Assembly: GCA_903925985.1 (NCBI GenBank)
Contig: CAIYHK010000257.1
Coordinates: 1-7,674 of the forward strand
Direction: 5' to 3'
DNA length: 7,674 bases
From: an uncultured Actinomycetes bacterium
GTDB lineage: Bacteria > Actinomycetota > Acidimicrobiia > Acidimicrobiales > Ilumatobacteraceae
Every line of letters starts with the position of its first letter. Position 1 is the stretch's first letter. This document shows, piece by piece, positions 1 to 6,550 of this stretch. The notes below the pieces were generated by a model, which was not told where the DNA came from, searched no databases, and was given only the letters and a program-made list of their open reading frames with translations. The translations under genes were made by a program, and so were the position numbers.

Positions 1-1666
1 CTTCATCGTGTTCCACCACAATCACAGTGTTTCCAAGATCACGAAGACGCAGCAAGGTGTCGATTAATCGGCGGTTGTCGCGTTGATGCAGACCGATGGA
101 AGGTTCATCAAGCACATACAGGGTTCCGACAAGTCCAGATCCAATCTGACTCGCCAGGCGAATACGTTGTGCCTCGCCTCCAGCGAGGGTGCCAGCCGCA
201 CGCGACAGAGTCAGATAATCCAGACCAACATCCAACAAGAAACCAAGTCGTGAATTGATCTCTTTTGTGATGCGCTCAGCAATCATCGCATCACGATCGT
301 TGAGTTTCAGCCCGGACAGAAAGCGTGCACTTTCACCGATCGGCAGGTCGCACACCTCTGAGATATGGCGGCCATTCACCAATACGCTCAGCGACGATGG
401 CTTCAATCTCGCACCCTCACACTTTGGGCACGGAATCTCACGCATGAAGCCTTCATACTGTTCGCGTTGCCAGTCCCCTTCTGCTTCTTGGTGCCGGCGT
501 TTCACCCATGGCACGATGCCTTCAAAATGTGCGTTGAACTTACGAACTTTGCCGTAGCGGTTTTTCCACTTCACCTCAACAGTGCCAGGCACACCATTGA
601 GAAGCAGTTTTTGCTGTTTTTGTGTCAGCTTGCCCCAAGGCTTGTCAATTGGAATGGCGTTTAGCTCTGCAACTGATTCCAACAATCTTGCGTGATACTG
701 CGTGTGCATTCCACGCCAAACAGCAACAGCCCCGTCTTCAATTGATAGATCAGGGTTCGGAATAACCAGTTCAGGATCTATCTCAAATGTCGTCCCGAGC
801 CCATCACAGGCCTCGCACGCGCCGTACGGAGAGTTAAAACTAAAACTTCGCGGAGCAGGCTCATCAAACGAAGACCCGCACTTCGGGCAGGCAAGATGTT
901 GCGAAAAGGTGAGAATCTCGCCTGCAGAATTGTCGCTTGGCATCAACTCAACTTCAGCTACACCTTCGGCGAGTCTTAGAGCAGTCTCTAGAGAGTCGGT
1001 GAGGCGACGGTCAATGCCATCACGGCGCACTAGGCGATCTACAACAATCTCAATGGAGTGCTGTTCATAACGTGCGAGCTTTTTACCACTATCAAGAAAT
1101 TCTGCAATATCGACCACTTCGCCATCGACGCGCGCACGCACGAAGCCTTGACCAGCAAGTTCTCCGAGGAGAGTGTCGTACTCCCCCTTTCGACCACGTA
1201 CTACAGGCGCCAGAACTTGAAAGCGAGTGCCTTCGGCGAGCATCAGAATTCGGTCAACAATTTGCGAAGGGGTCTGGCGCTTTAGGCGTGTGCCGTCGTT
1301 TGGACAGTGTTGCTCACCGATACGCGCATACAGCAGGCGCAAATAGTCGTACACCTCAGTGATCGTGCCCACAGTGGACCGAGGGTTCCGTGATGCACTC
1401 TTTTGATCAATGGAAATGGCCGGGGACAAACCATCAATCGTGTCCACGTCAGGCTTGTCCATTTGCCCCAGAAATTGGCGCGCATAAGACGAGAGCGATT
1501 CGACATAGCGACGCTGACCCTCGGCGTAGATGGTGTCAAAGGCGAGACTGCTCTTGCCAGATCCTGAAAGCCCAGTGAAGACAACGAGTTTGTCGCGCGG
1601 TAACTCAACGGTCACGTTTTTCAGGTTGTGCTCGCGGGCACCACGGACGACAATTTTCTCAGACAT
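1..1666 (-). CDS. uvrA: UvrABC system protein A (excinuclease ATPase), N-terminal 555 residues; 3' end outside window
   Basis: UvrA is the damage-sensing ATPase of nucleotide excision repair; it dimerises, binds distorted DNA and loads UvrB. The reading frame is open from ATG at 1666 to the window edge and gives 555 residues, against about 950 for the family, so the second ATPase half is missing only because the window ends. Visible in order: Walker A GLSGSGKS (32-39, Lys38), the [11 protein letters not shown] region, a CxxC-20-CxxC zinc module (Cys260, 263, 284, 287), a CPKCEGARL motif (Cys413, 416), the ABC signature (494-498), Walker [14 protein letters not shown] (Asp520-Glu521) and the H-loop His553 just before the edge. 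The signature reads LAGGE, not the usual LSGGE. An in-frame TGA lies three codons upstream of the ATG, fixing this start. The Shine-Dalgarno sequence is weak (GAAG). uvrB ends 35 bases upstream, so co-transcription is likely. Identity is certain from motifs. Confidence 0.98.
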   Translation of the reverse strand, partial: MSEKIVVRGAREHNLKNVTVELPRDKLVVFTGLSGSGKSSLAFDTIYAEGQRRYVESLSSYARQFLGQMDKPDVDTIDGLSPAISIDQKSASRNPRSTVGTITEVYDYLRLLYARIGEQHCPNDGTRLKRQTPSQIVDRILMLAEGTRFQVLAPVVRGRKGEYDTLLGELAGQGFVRARVDGEVVDIAEFLDSGKKLARYEQHSIEIVVDRLVRRDGIDRRLTDSLETALRLAEGVAEVELMPSDNSAGEILTFSQHLACPKCGSSFDEPAPRSFSFNSPYGACEACDGLGTTFEIDPELVIPNPDLSIEDGAVAVWRGMHTQYHARLLESVAELNAIPIDKPWGKLTQKQQKLLLNGVPGTVEVKWKNRYGKVRKFNAHFEGIVPWVKRRHQEAEGDWQREQYEGFMREIPCPKCEGARLKPSSLSVLVNGRHISEVCDLPIGESARFLSGLKLNDRDAMIAERITKEINSRLGFLLDVGLDYLTLSRAAGTLAGGEAQRIRLASQIGSGLVGTLYVLDEPSIGLHQRDNRRLIDTLLRLRDLGNTVIVVEHDE

Positions 1667-1701
1667 TGGTCTTCACGCTACTTACCCACGGGCATACGTG
1701 C

Positions 1702-3726
1702 TTAGCCTGCGTCTCTGAGTTCACGCTTCAGGTCGCGGATCTCGTCGCGGAGTCGTGCCGCATACTCGAACTTGAGATCGCCAGCGGCTTCATTCATTTC
1801 CAACTCAAGTGTCTGGATTAGCCGCGCAAGCTCTTGTTGAGGCAAGTTCTTGATCTCCCGCTCGACCTTTGCGCGCTCACCAACCCCTCTACGCCTGTTT
1901 TCCTTACCCGGCACGGGGGCGCCTTCACTCGGACGCAGTAGCTCAAGAATGTCGCCCACAGCCTTGCGAATTGTCTGCGGATTGATTCCGTGTTCGAGGT
2001 TGTATGCCACCTGCATCTCACGCCGACGCTTGGTTTCTCCGATTGCGCGCTCCATTGATGGAGTCCGAGTATCGGCGTACATGATGACTTGGCCATCCAC
2101 ATTTCGTGCCGCACGACCAATGGTCTGAATCAGCGACGTCTCACTGCGCAAAAATCCTTCTTTGTCGGCGTCAAGAATCGCCACAAGGGAAACCTCAGGC
2201 AGGTCAAGGCCTTCACGCAAGAGGTTGATTCCCACCAGCACATCGAACTCCCCAAGGCGCAAGGCTCGAAGAATTTCAATGCGCTCAATGGTGTCAATAT
2301 TGGAGTGCATGTAACGAACGCGAAGACCCTGTTCCAAGAGGTATTCAGTGAGATCTTCTGCCATCTTCTTGGTAAGTGTCGTAACGAGAACTCGGTCACC
2401 TCGTTCGGTGCGCCCGTTAATCTCCGAAATCAGATCGTCAATTTGACCCTTGGTCGGGCGAACAATCACTTCGGGATCAACCAGGCCGGTAGGCCTGACT
2501 ATCTGTTCAACCACGCGATGTGAGTGCTGCTGCTCGAACTTGCCAGGCGTTGCAGACATGAAGACACACTGATTAATCCGCTCCATCACTTCTTCAAAAC
2601 GCAATGGCCGGTTGTCCCGTGCGGATGGGAGCCTAAACCCGTGATCCACAAGGGTGTTTTTCCTACTCCGATCGCCCTCATATTGACCATGAAGCTGCGG
2701 AACGGTCACGTGACTCTCATCTACAACGAGCAGAAAATCCTTCGGGAAATAATCAAGCAAGGTGAATGGAGGCTCACCCGGGTTACGACCATCAATATGC
2801 ATGGAATAGTTCTCGATTCCATTGCAATAACCCATTTCTTCAATCATTTCGAGGTCGTACTGCGTGCGCATCCGCAGCCGCTGGGCCTCCAGCAGCTTTC
2901 CTTGGCTGTCAAACCATGCGAGTCGTTCTTGCAGCTCGGCTTCTATGCCAGCAATAGCACGGCGTAACCGTTCATCACCTGCGACGTAGTGCGTGGCAGG
3001 AAATACCACCGCGGTTGAAAGCTCATTCAAATTCTCGCCGGTCAGTGGATCAATCATTGTCAAACGCTCAACCGTGTCGCCGAACATCTCGATGCGTAGG
3101 ACCGCTTCTTCGTAGGCGGGGTGCACTTCGACCGTGTCACCTCTCACGCGGAAATTTCCACGCCCAAGGGCTATGTCGTTGCGGTCATATTGAAGATCAA
3201 CAAGTCGTCGGAGAATATTCCTCTGGTCATAATCAACGCCAACGTGCAAATAGAGAAGCTGACCCCTGTATTCCTCCGGGTCACCCATTCCGTAAATGCA
3301 ACTCACCGAGGCCACAACGATTGTGTCTCTCCGTGTTAATAGTGCTGCCGTAGCTGAGTGCCTGAGTCGATCAATCTCATCATTGATTGATGAATCCTTC
3401 TCGATATACGTGTCGCTTGAGGCGATGTATGCCTCGGGTTGGTAGTAGTCGTAATAAGAAACGAAATACTCCACACGGTTATTGGGAAAGAACTCTCGCA
3501 TCTCCTGTGCTAACTGTGCAGCCAAACTTTTATTCGGCGCGAGAATCAATGTCGGGCGCTGCGTTTTCTCAATTGTCCACGCAATAGTGGCACTCTTACC
3601 GGAGCCCGTGATTCCTAACAGGGTTTGGAAGCGCTCTCCCGTTTCAATTCCAAAGGACAGGTCCTCAATGGCTTTCGGTTGATCACCGGCTGGGGCGAAA
3701 TCCGAAACAACCTTGAACTCAGCCAT
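1702..3726 (-). CDS. uvrB: UvrABC system protein B (excinuclease, damage-verifying helicase-like subunit)
   Basis: UvrB receives damaged DNA from UvrA, verifies the lesion by inserting a beta-hairpin between the strands, and recruits UvrC for dual incision; cytoplasmic, on DNA. The 674-residue product has the usual family length (E. coli about 673). Seen in order: a [12 protein letters not shown] start (9-20), Walker A GITGSGKS (38-45, Lys44), the hairpin segment [14 protein letters not shown] (87-100) followed by SSDTYIEKD, Walker B-like DESH (336-339), the helicase motif MSATPG, the motif VI-type QTIGRAARN (Gln535, Arg538, Arg541) and a C-terminal UVR motif (about 636-670) that contacts UvrC. 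No key residue looks altered. The ATG at 3726 is preceded by TAGGG at a good distance. It lies 23 bases after coaE and 35 before uvrA, all on one strand, so the UvrA and UvrB partners are probably made from one transcript. Confidence 0.99.
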   Translation of the reverse strand: MAEFKVVSDFAPAGDQPKAIEDLSFGIETGERFQTLLGITGSGKSATIAWTIEKTQRPTLILAPNKSLAAQLAQEMREFFPNNRVEYFVSYYDYYQPEAYIASSDTYIEKDSSINDEIDRLRHSATAALLTRRDTIVVASVSCIYGMGDPEEYRGQLLYLHVGVDYDQRNILRRLVDLQYDRNDIALGRGNFRVRGDTVEVHPAYEEAVLRIEMFGDTVERLTMIDPLTGENLNELSTAVVFPATHYVAGDERLRRAIAGIEAELQERLAWFDSQGKLLEAQRLRMRTQYDLEMIEEMGYCNGIENYSMHIDGRNPGEPPFTLLDYFPKDFLLVVDESHVTVPQLHGQYEGDRSRKNTLVDHGFRLPSARDNRPLRFEEVMERINQCVFMSATPGKFEQQHSHRVVEQIVRPTGLVDPEVIVRPTKGQIDDLISEINGRTERGDRVLVTTLTKKMAEDLTEYLLEQGLRVRYMHSNIDTIERIEILRALRLGEFDVLVGINLLREGLDLPEVSLVAILDADKEGFLRSETSLIQTIGRAARNVDGQVIMYADTRTPSMERAIGETKRRREMQVAYNLEHGINPQTIRKAVGDILELLRPSEGAPVPGKENRRRGVGERAKVEREIKNLPQQELARLIQTLELEMNEAAGDLKFEYAARLRDEIRDLKRELRDAG

Positions 3727-3733
3727 GGTTCAA

Positions 3734-3738
3734 CCCTA
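3734..3738 (-). promoter_or_regulatory. Shine-Dalgarno sequence of uvrB
   Basis: On the minus strand the 23-base gap between the coaE stop and the uvrB ATG contains TAGGG, with seven bases between AGGG and the start codon. It is the clearest ribosome binding site in the window and supports the chosen ATG. The gap is too short to hold a full promoter and terminator. Confidence 0.55.
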
Positions 3739-3749
3739 ACGGCGAAGTT

Positions 3750-4355
3750 TCACTCAGAAATGGGGTTGAGACTCTGCATCCATTCCCAAGCACGGTCAAC
3801 TTGTTCTTCAAGAAATGCAAGATCACCAGAGTTCTCGATCAGAAAATCTGCAGCCGCCCTGCGTTCTTCACGAGTGGCCTGCTTGGACATGCGTGCGCGG
3901 GCATCGTCTGCGTTCATATTGCGCTGCTCAACCAATCGCTCCACTGCCAGTTCTAGTGGACAATCAATTACGCAAATTCCACCAAGATCAGTTCTTGGAT
4001 TCTCCACAAGAAGTGGCACATCAAGAATCACGATGTTGTCGGTGCCCTTTTGGGCATCCATCCGTGCGAGCATCTCTTTTTGCACTGCAGGATGAACAAT
4101 TTGGTTCAACTTTTGCAACGATTCGGCGTCTGCAAATGCGCGCTGAGCGACCAACGGGCGAATGAGCGCGCCATCGGCGTCGATGATGTCTGACCCGAAG
4201 GCGTCCGCGAGTTCAGTCAGAACAGGCATTCCAGGACGCTGGACCTCGTGAGTTATTGCATCTGCATCAATGATGACCGCTCCGCGAGCAGCGAACATCT
4301 TGGATGCGGTTGATTTTCCGCTACCGATACCACCGGTCAAGCCGACGAGAATCAT
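3750..4355 (-). CDS. coaE: Dephospho-CoA kinase
   Basis: CoaE carries out the last step of coenzyme A synthesis: ATP-dependent phosphorylation of the 3'-hydroxyl of dephospho-CoA, in the cytoplasm. The 201-residue product has the normal length for the single-domain family. Seen: the P-loop GGIGSGKS (8-15, Lys14), the DAD motif (30-32) expected near the catalytic aspartate, the conserved LNQIVHPAV stretch (83-91), LDVPLLVE (111-118), and the lid/C-terminal pattern with QATREERRAAADFLIENSG in the last quarter. Mycobacterial CoaE carries an extra C-terminal GrpB/UPF0157-like domain; this protein stops before it and is of the simple type. The ATG at 4355 lies 21 bases after the rpsA stop, with a weak AGG site inside a small hairpin (listed separately), so translation may depend on ribosomes finishing rpsA. 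uvrB follows after 23 bases. Function is confident from motifs and synteny. Confidence 0.97.
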   Translation of the reverse strand: MILVGLTGGIGSGKSTASKMFAARGAVIIDADAITHEVQRPGMPVLTELADAFGSDIIDADGALIRPLVAQRAFADAESLQKLNQIVHPAVQKEMLARMDAQKGTDNIVILDVPLLVENPRTDLGGICVIDCPLELAVERLVEQRNMNADDARARMSKQATREERRAAADFLIENSGDLAFLEEQVDRAWEWMQSLNPISE

Positions 4356-4366
4356 CGGAGCCCGAA

Positions 4367-4381
4367 CCTGACTCGGTCAGG
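4367..4381 (-). promoter_or_regulatory. Small hairpin spanning the rpsA stop codon and the coaE ribosome binding site
   Basis: The minus strand reads CCTGAC-CGA-GTCAGG, a perfect 6-bp inverted repeat around a 3-base loop. The 5' arm contains the rpsA TGA stop; the 3' arm contains AGG, the only plausible Shine-Dalgarno element for coaE, 11 bases before its ATG. No T-run follows, so it is not a standard intrinsic terminator. Inference: the hairpin could hide the coaE site until a ribosome ending rpsA opens it, coupling the two genes. The stem is short and could be chance. Confidence 0.35.
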
Positions 4382-5723
4382 CCGTTGCGTCGTCGGCGGG
4401 TGCTTCGGCTGGTGCTTCGGCAGTTGCTTCGGCTGGCGCCTCAGTTGGTGCGCCTTCGCCGTACTCCTTGTAGTACTCAGCCCAGGCCGCCTCACGCTCC
4501 GAATCATCAGCGGCAGCGGCATAGTTGCCGTGCTCGTCCACTGCGAAGTGCGAGCGGTACTCCTCGGCGAGTTCTCCACCCTCTGCTGCTTGGCGGATCG
4601 AGATGCTGATACGACGACGGGGAAGGTCGAGATCAATGATCTTCACCCAGAGTTCTTCACCAGGTGTGACCATCTCTTCAGGAGCTTCGATGTGACGACC
4701 TGAGATTTCAGAGATGTGGACGAGGCCCTCAATGTTGTCGCCTACCTGCACGAATGCACCAAATGGAACGAGCTTTGTGACGCGACCATAAACAAGCTGA
4801 CCAACTTCGTGTGAAGATGCAAACTCTTCCCACGGATCGCGCTCGGTTGCCTTCTTCGACAAACTGATGCGCTCACGATCGAGATCAACATCAAGAACCT
4901 TTACGGACACTTCTTGGCCAACTTGCACCACCGATGATGGGTGGTCGACATGCTTCCAAGAGAGTTCAGAAACGTGGATGAGTCCATCCATGCCGCCGAG
5001 GTCAACGAAGGCACCAAACTGGACAACGCTGGAGACGATTCCCTTGCGCACGTCTCCTGGCTTCAAGTTGGCAAGGAATTCATCGCGGGTTTCGCGCTGA
5101 GTTTCTTCAAGGAATGCACGACGCGACAAGACCACGTTGTTGCGGTTCTTATCGAGTTCGATGATTTTTGCTTCGATTGGCTGATTCATATATGGCGAAA
5201 GATCGCGAACACGACGCAACTCAACCAATGAGGCCGGAAGGAAACCACGCAATCCAATATCAACGATGAGACCACCCTTAACAACCTCGATCACTTGGCC
5301 AGAAACGGTTCCGTTTTCTTCCTTGATCTTTTCGATGCGTCCCCAAGCCTTCTCATACTGAGCGCGCTTCTTGGACAAGATTGTGCGGTCTTCACGATCT
5401 TCGAGAGTGAGGATTACTGCTTCGATTTCGTCGCCAACTTTTACCAAGTCGGCAGGGTTTACATCAGCGCGAATCGAGAGTTCACGAGCTGGGATCACAC
5501 CTTCTTGTTTGTATCCAATGTCAAGCAAGACTTCATCGCGACTTACCTTTACAACCTTGCCACTTACCAGTTGCCCGTCTTTGTAATCAGGGAGTTCCTT
5601 GATTGCTTCGGAAAACGGAATGTCGAGGTCATTTTCGGTGACCTTGCGGTTCTGGTAGTTGCCATCGGCATCAAACACTCCAAGAGCGGCTGAGTCGGTG
5701 GGGTTGGTAATGGTGTCGGACAA
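4377..5723 (-). CDS. rpsA: 30S ribosomal protein S1, four S1 domains plus acidic Ala/Pro tail
   Basis: S1 binds mRNA on the small ribosomal subunit and helps start translation, mainly on structured or weakly Shine-Dalgarno-led messages. The 448-residue product has four S1 RNA-binding domains (about 49-119, 137-203, 222-291, 307-377), as in other actinobacteria, against six in E. coli. Domains 3 and 4 hold the typical FGAFV and GLIHVSELS/GLVHISEIS patterns; DEVLLDIGYKQEGVIP marks domain 1. The tail (about 394-448) is acidic, with an aromatic WAEYYKEY patch and then Ala/Glu/Pro repeats coded by a 12-base DNA repeat. The start is TTG at 5723: an in-frame TGA lies five codons upstream and no ATG or GTG lies between; the next candidate is GTG at codon 16, which has no properly spaced ribosome site. 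The TTG has only a weak AAAG-type site. rpsA sits 107 bases after the methyltransferase and 21 before coaE. Confidence 0.98.
   Translation of the reverse strand: MSDTITNPTDSAALGVFDADGNYQNRKVTENDLDIPFSEAIKELPDYKDGQLVSGKVVKVSRDEVLLDIGYKQEGVIPARELSIRADVNPADLVKVGDEIEAVILTLEDREDRTILSKKRAQYEKAWGRIEKIKEENGTVSGQVIEVVKGGLIVDIGLRGFLPASLVELRRVRDLSPYMNQPIEAKIIELDKNRNNVVLSRRAFLEETQRETRDEFLANLKPGDVRKGIVSSVVQFGAFVDLGGMDGLIHVSELSWKHVDHPSSVVQVGQEVSVKVLDVDLDRERISLSKKATERDPWEEFASSHEVGQLVYGRVTKLVPFGAFVQVGDNIEGLVHISEISGRHIEAPEEMVTPGEELWVKIIDLDLPRRRISISIRQAAEGGELAEEYRSHFAVDEHGNYAAAADDSEREAAWAEYYKEYGEGAPTEAPAEATAEAPAEAPADDATA
4399..4452 (-). repeat. 12-base tandem repeat coding the Ala/Pro/Glu tail of S1
   Basis: On the plus strand four and a half consecutive 12-base units can be read: GGTGCTTCGGCT, GGTGCTTCGGCA, GTTGCTTCGGCT, GGCGCCTCAGTT, then GGTGCG. 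The first three differ at only one or two positions; the fourth has diverged more. Translated from the minus strand they give a four-residue APAE-type period (residues about 424-441 of S1). The 12-base length keeps the reading frame, so unit gain or loss would change only tail length. Confidence 0.85.
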
Positions 5724-5830
5724 GGGACAGTTCTTTCAATAGGTGGATAGAAATCTCTGCTTGCTGCAAAGGCGACAAACCGAGACGGAAAAGGCTACCA
5801 CTGCCCCATTTGCAAGCACCAAAGCAGGAC
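5724..5830 (-). promoter_or_regulatory. rpsA leader: largest intergenic gap, candidate promoter and translational control region
   Basis: These 107 bases between the methyltransferase stop and the rpsA TTG are the only gap large enough for a promoter. I could not find a convincing pair of -35 and -10 boxes. On the minus strand GCTTGC (5812-5817) can pair with GCAAGC (5759-5764), and after a 3-base bulge AAA (5809-5811) with TTT (5768-5770), closing a loop of about 38 bases; TGCAAA/TTTGCA is a competing pairing. The leader ends in a weak AAAG site before TTG. Known background: E. coli rpsA has a structured leader without a strong Shine-Dalgarno sequence and is autoregulated by S1. Similar control here is inference only. 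No T-run follows, so I see no terminator for the upstream genes. Confidence 0.35.
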
Positions 5831-6550
5831 TTACGAGGTTTTGCGAGCCAATAGGAGGTTCTCTGGGAGGTCCACCGACGGGGGCTGTAGGCCGTAGGCC
5901 CCTGGTTCACCGCCATAGACACCAACTACCTGAAGCCCAACCGATTCCGCGAGCAGTCGGAGTTCACGTGGCGTGTAACACCCAGTGACCAGTTCTGTTT
6001 CCATTGCCTCGCCTGACTCGCTGAGCACTGACGTGACTTCTGTGCTCACACCAGCAGTGGCGTCGAATCGGGCGTCCACATGGTGCCTAATGCTGAAGTA
6101 GGCATTGAATGCGGTTAGGAGGAGAGCACCGCCAGGCTTCAGGCTGCGCGCGATGCCCCTCAGCACGGCACGATCGTTGGCATCATCCGTGTGCATCCCA
6201 AATGCGCCTTGGCAGACGCAGATCGCAGCGTCGAACTCTTCTTCAAAATTGAGGTCGACTGCGTTCATGACATCAAAAGTTGCACTCAGACTTCCGGCGT
6301 CTTCTCGGGCAATTGCAATGAATCGTTCACTTACATCAATACCGTGCACCCGACAACCACGGGATGCGAGTTCTATTGCGTGTCTGCCGGGGCCGCAGCC
6401 AACATCCAGCACTGAACATTCACTGCTCACAACTCCAGATGAGAACATGAAATCAACTTCTTGCAGTGTTCCCTTTGTGAACGAATAACGAAGATAGGCG
6501 CGCCCCATGTGATCGGCGAGGTTCACAAATGGATGCGAAGCTTGAGTCAC
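5831..6550 (-). CDS. Class I SAM-dependent methyltransferase, substrate unknown
   Basis: The 239-residue product is a Rossmann-fold methyltransferase using S-adenosylmethionine. Seen: an N-terminal segment HMGRAYLRYSFTKGTLQEVDF (14-34) typical of a group found in actinobacteria, motif I VLDVGCGPGR (47-56), the acidic GIDVS motif (Asp72, expected to bind the SAM ribose), a FDV segment (Asp93) near the adenine site, the FDAAICVCQGAFG strand (106-118) and LKPGGALLLTAFN (137-149). No signal peptide or membrane segment is visible, so it is cytoplasmic. The C-terminal part (about 150-239) should set substrate choice, but I recognise no signature for rRNA, tRNA, ubiquinone or small-molecule enzymes. 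It starts with GTG at 6550, overlapping the polA stop by four bases (GTGA), which suggests translational coupling; no strong Shine-Dalgarno sequence precedes it. rpsA lies 107 bases downstream. The fold is confident, the substrate open. Confidence 0.9.
   Translation of the reverse strand: MTQASHPFVNLADHMGRAYLRYSFTKGTLQEVDFMFSSGVVSSECSVLDVGCGPGRHAIELASRGCRVHGIDVSERFIAIAREDAGSLSATFDVMNAVDLNFEEEFDAAICVCQGAFGMHTDDANDRAVLRGIARSLKPGGALLLTAFNAYFSIRHHVDARFDATAGVSTEVTSVLSESGEAMETELVTGCYTPRELRLLAESVGLQVVGVYGGEPGAYGLQPPSVDLPENLLLARKTS

Noticed and set aside
1667..1701. CACG/CGTG inverted repeat in the uvrB-uvrA gap
   Set aside because: Only four base pairs and no T-run; too weak to call a terminator.
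2482..2497. Perfect hairpin CAGGCC-GGTA-GGCCTG
   Set aside because: It lies inside uvrB and encodes conserved residues around PTGL; no T-run follows, so it is most likely a codon coincidence.
2089..2967. Two abutting plus-strand open frames (144 and 147 residues) opposite uvrB
   Set aside because: They lie fully inside uvrB, whose translation matches the family throughout. Their products look like no protein I recognise and carry no clear ribosome site; they are antisense shadows.
5881..5902. GGGGC/GCCCC inverted repeat with a doubled GTAGGCC
   Set aside because: It is within the methyltransferase coding end, is not followed by a T-run, and the doubling is explained by the residues coded there.
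5671..5925. Minus-strand open frame of 84 residues bridging the methyltransferase end and rpsA start
   Set aside because: It overlaps the 3' end of the methyltransferase and the 5' end of rpsA in another frame, with no family resemblance.
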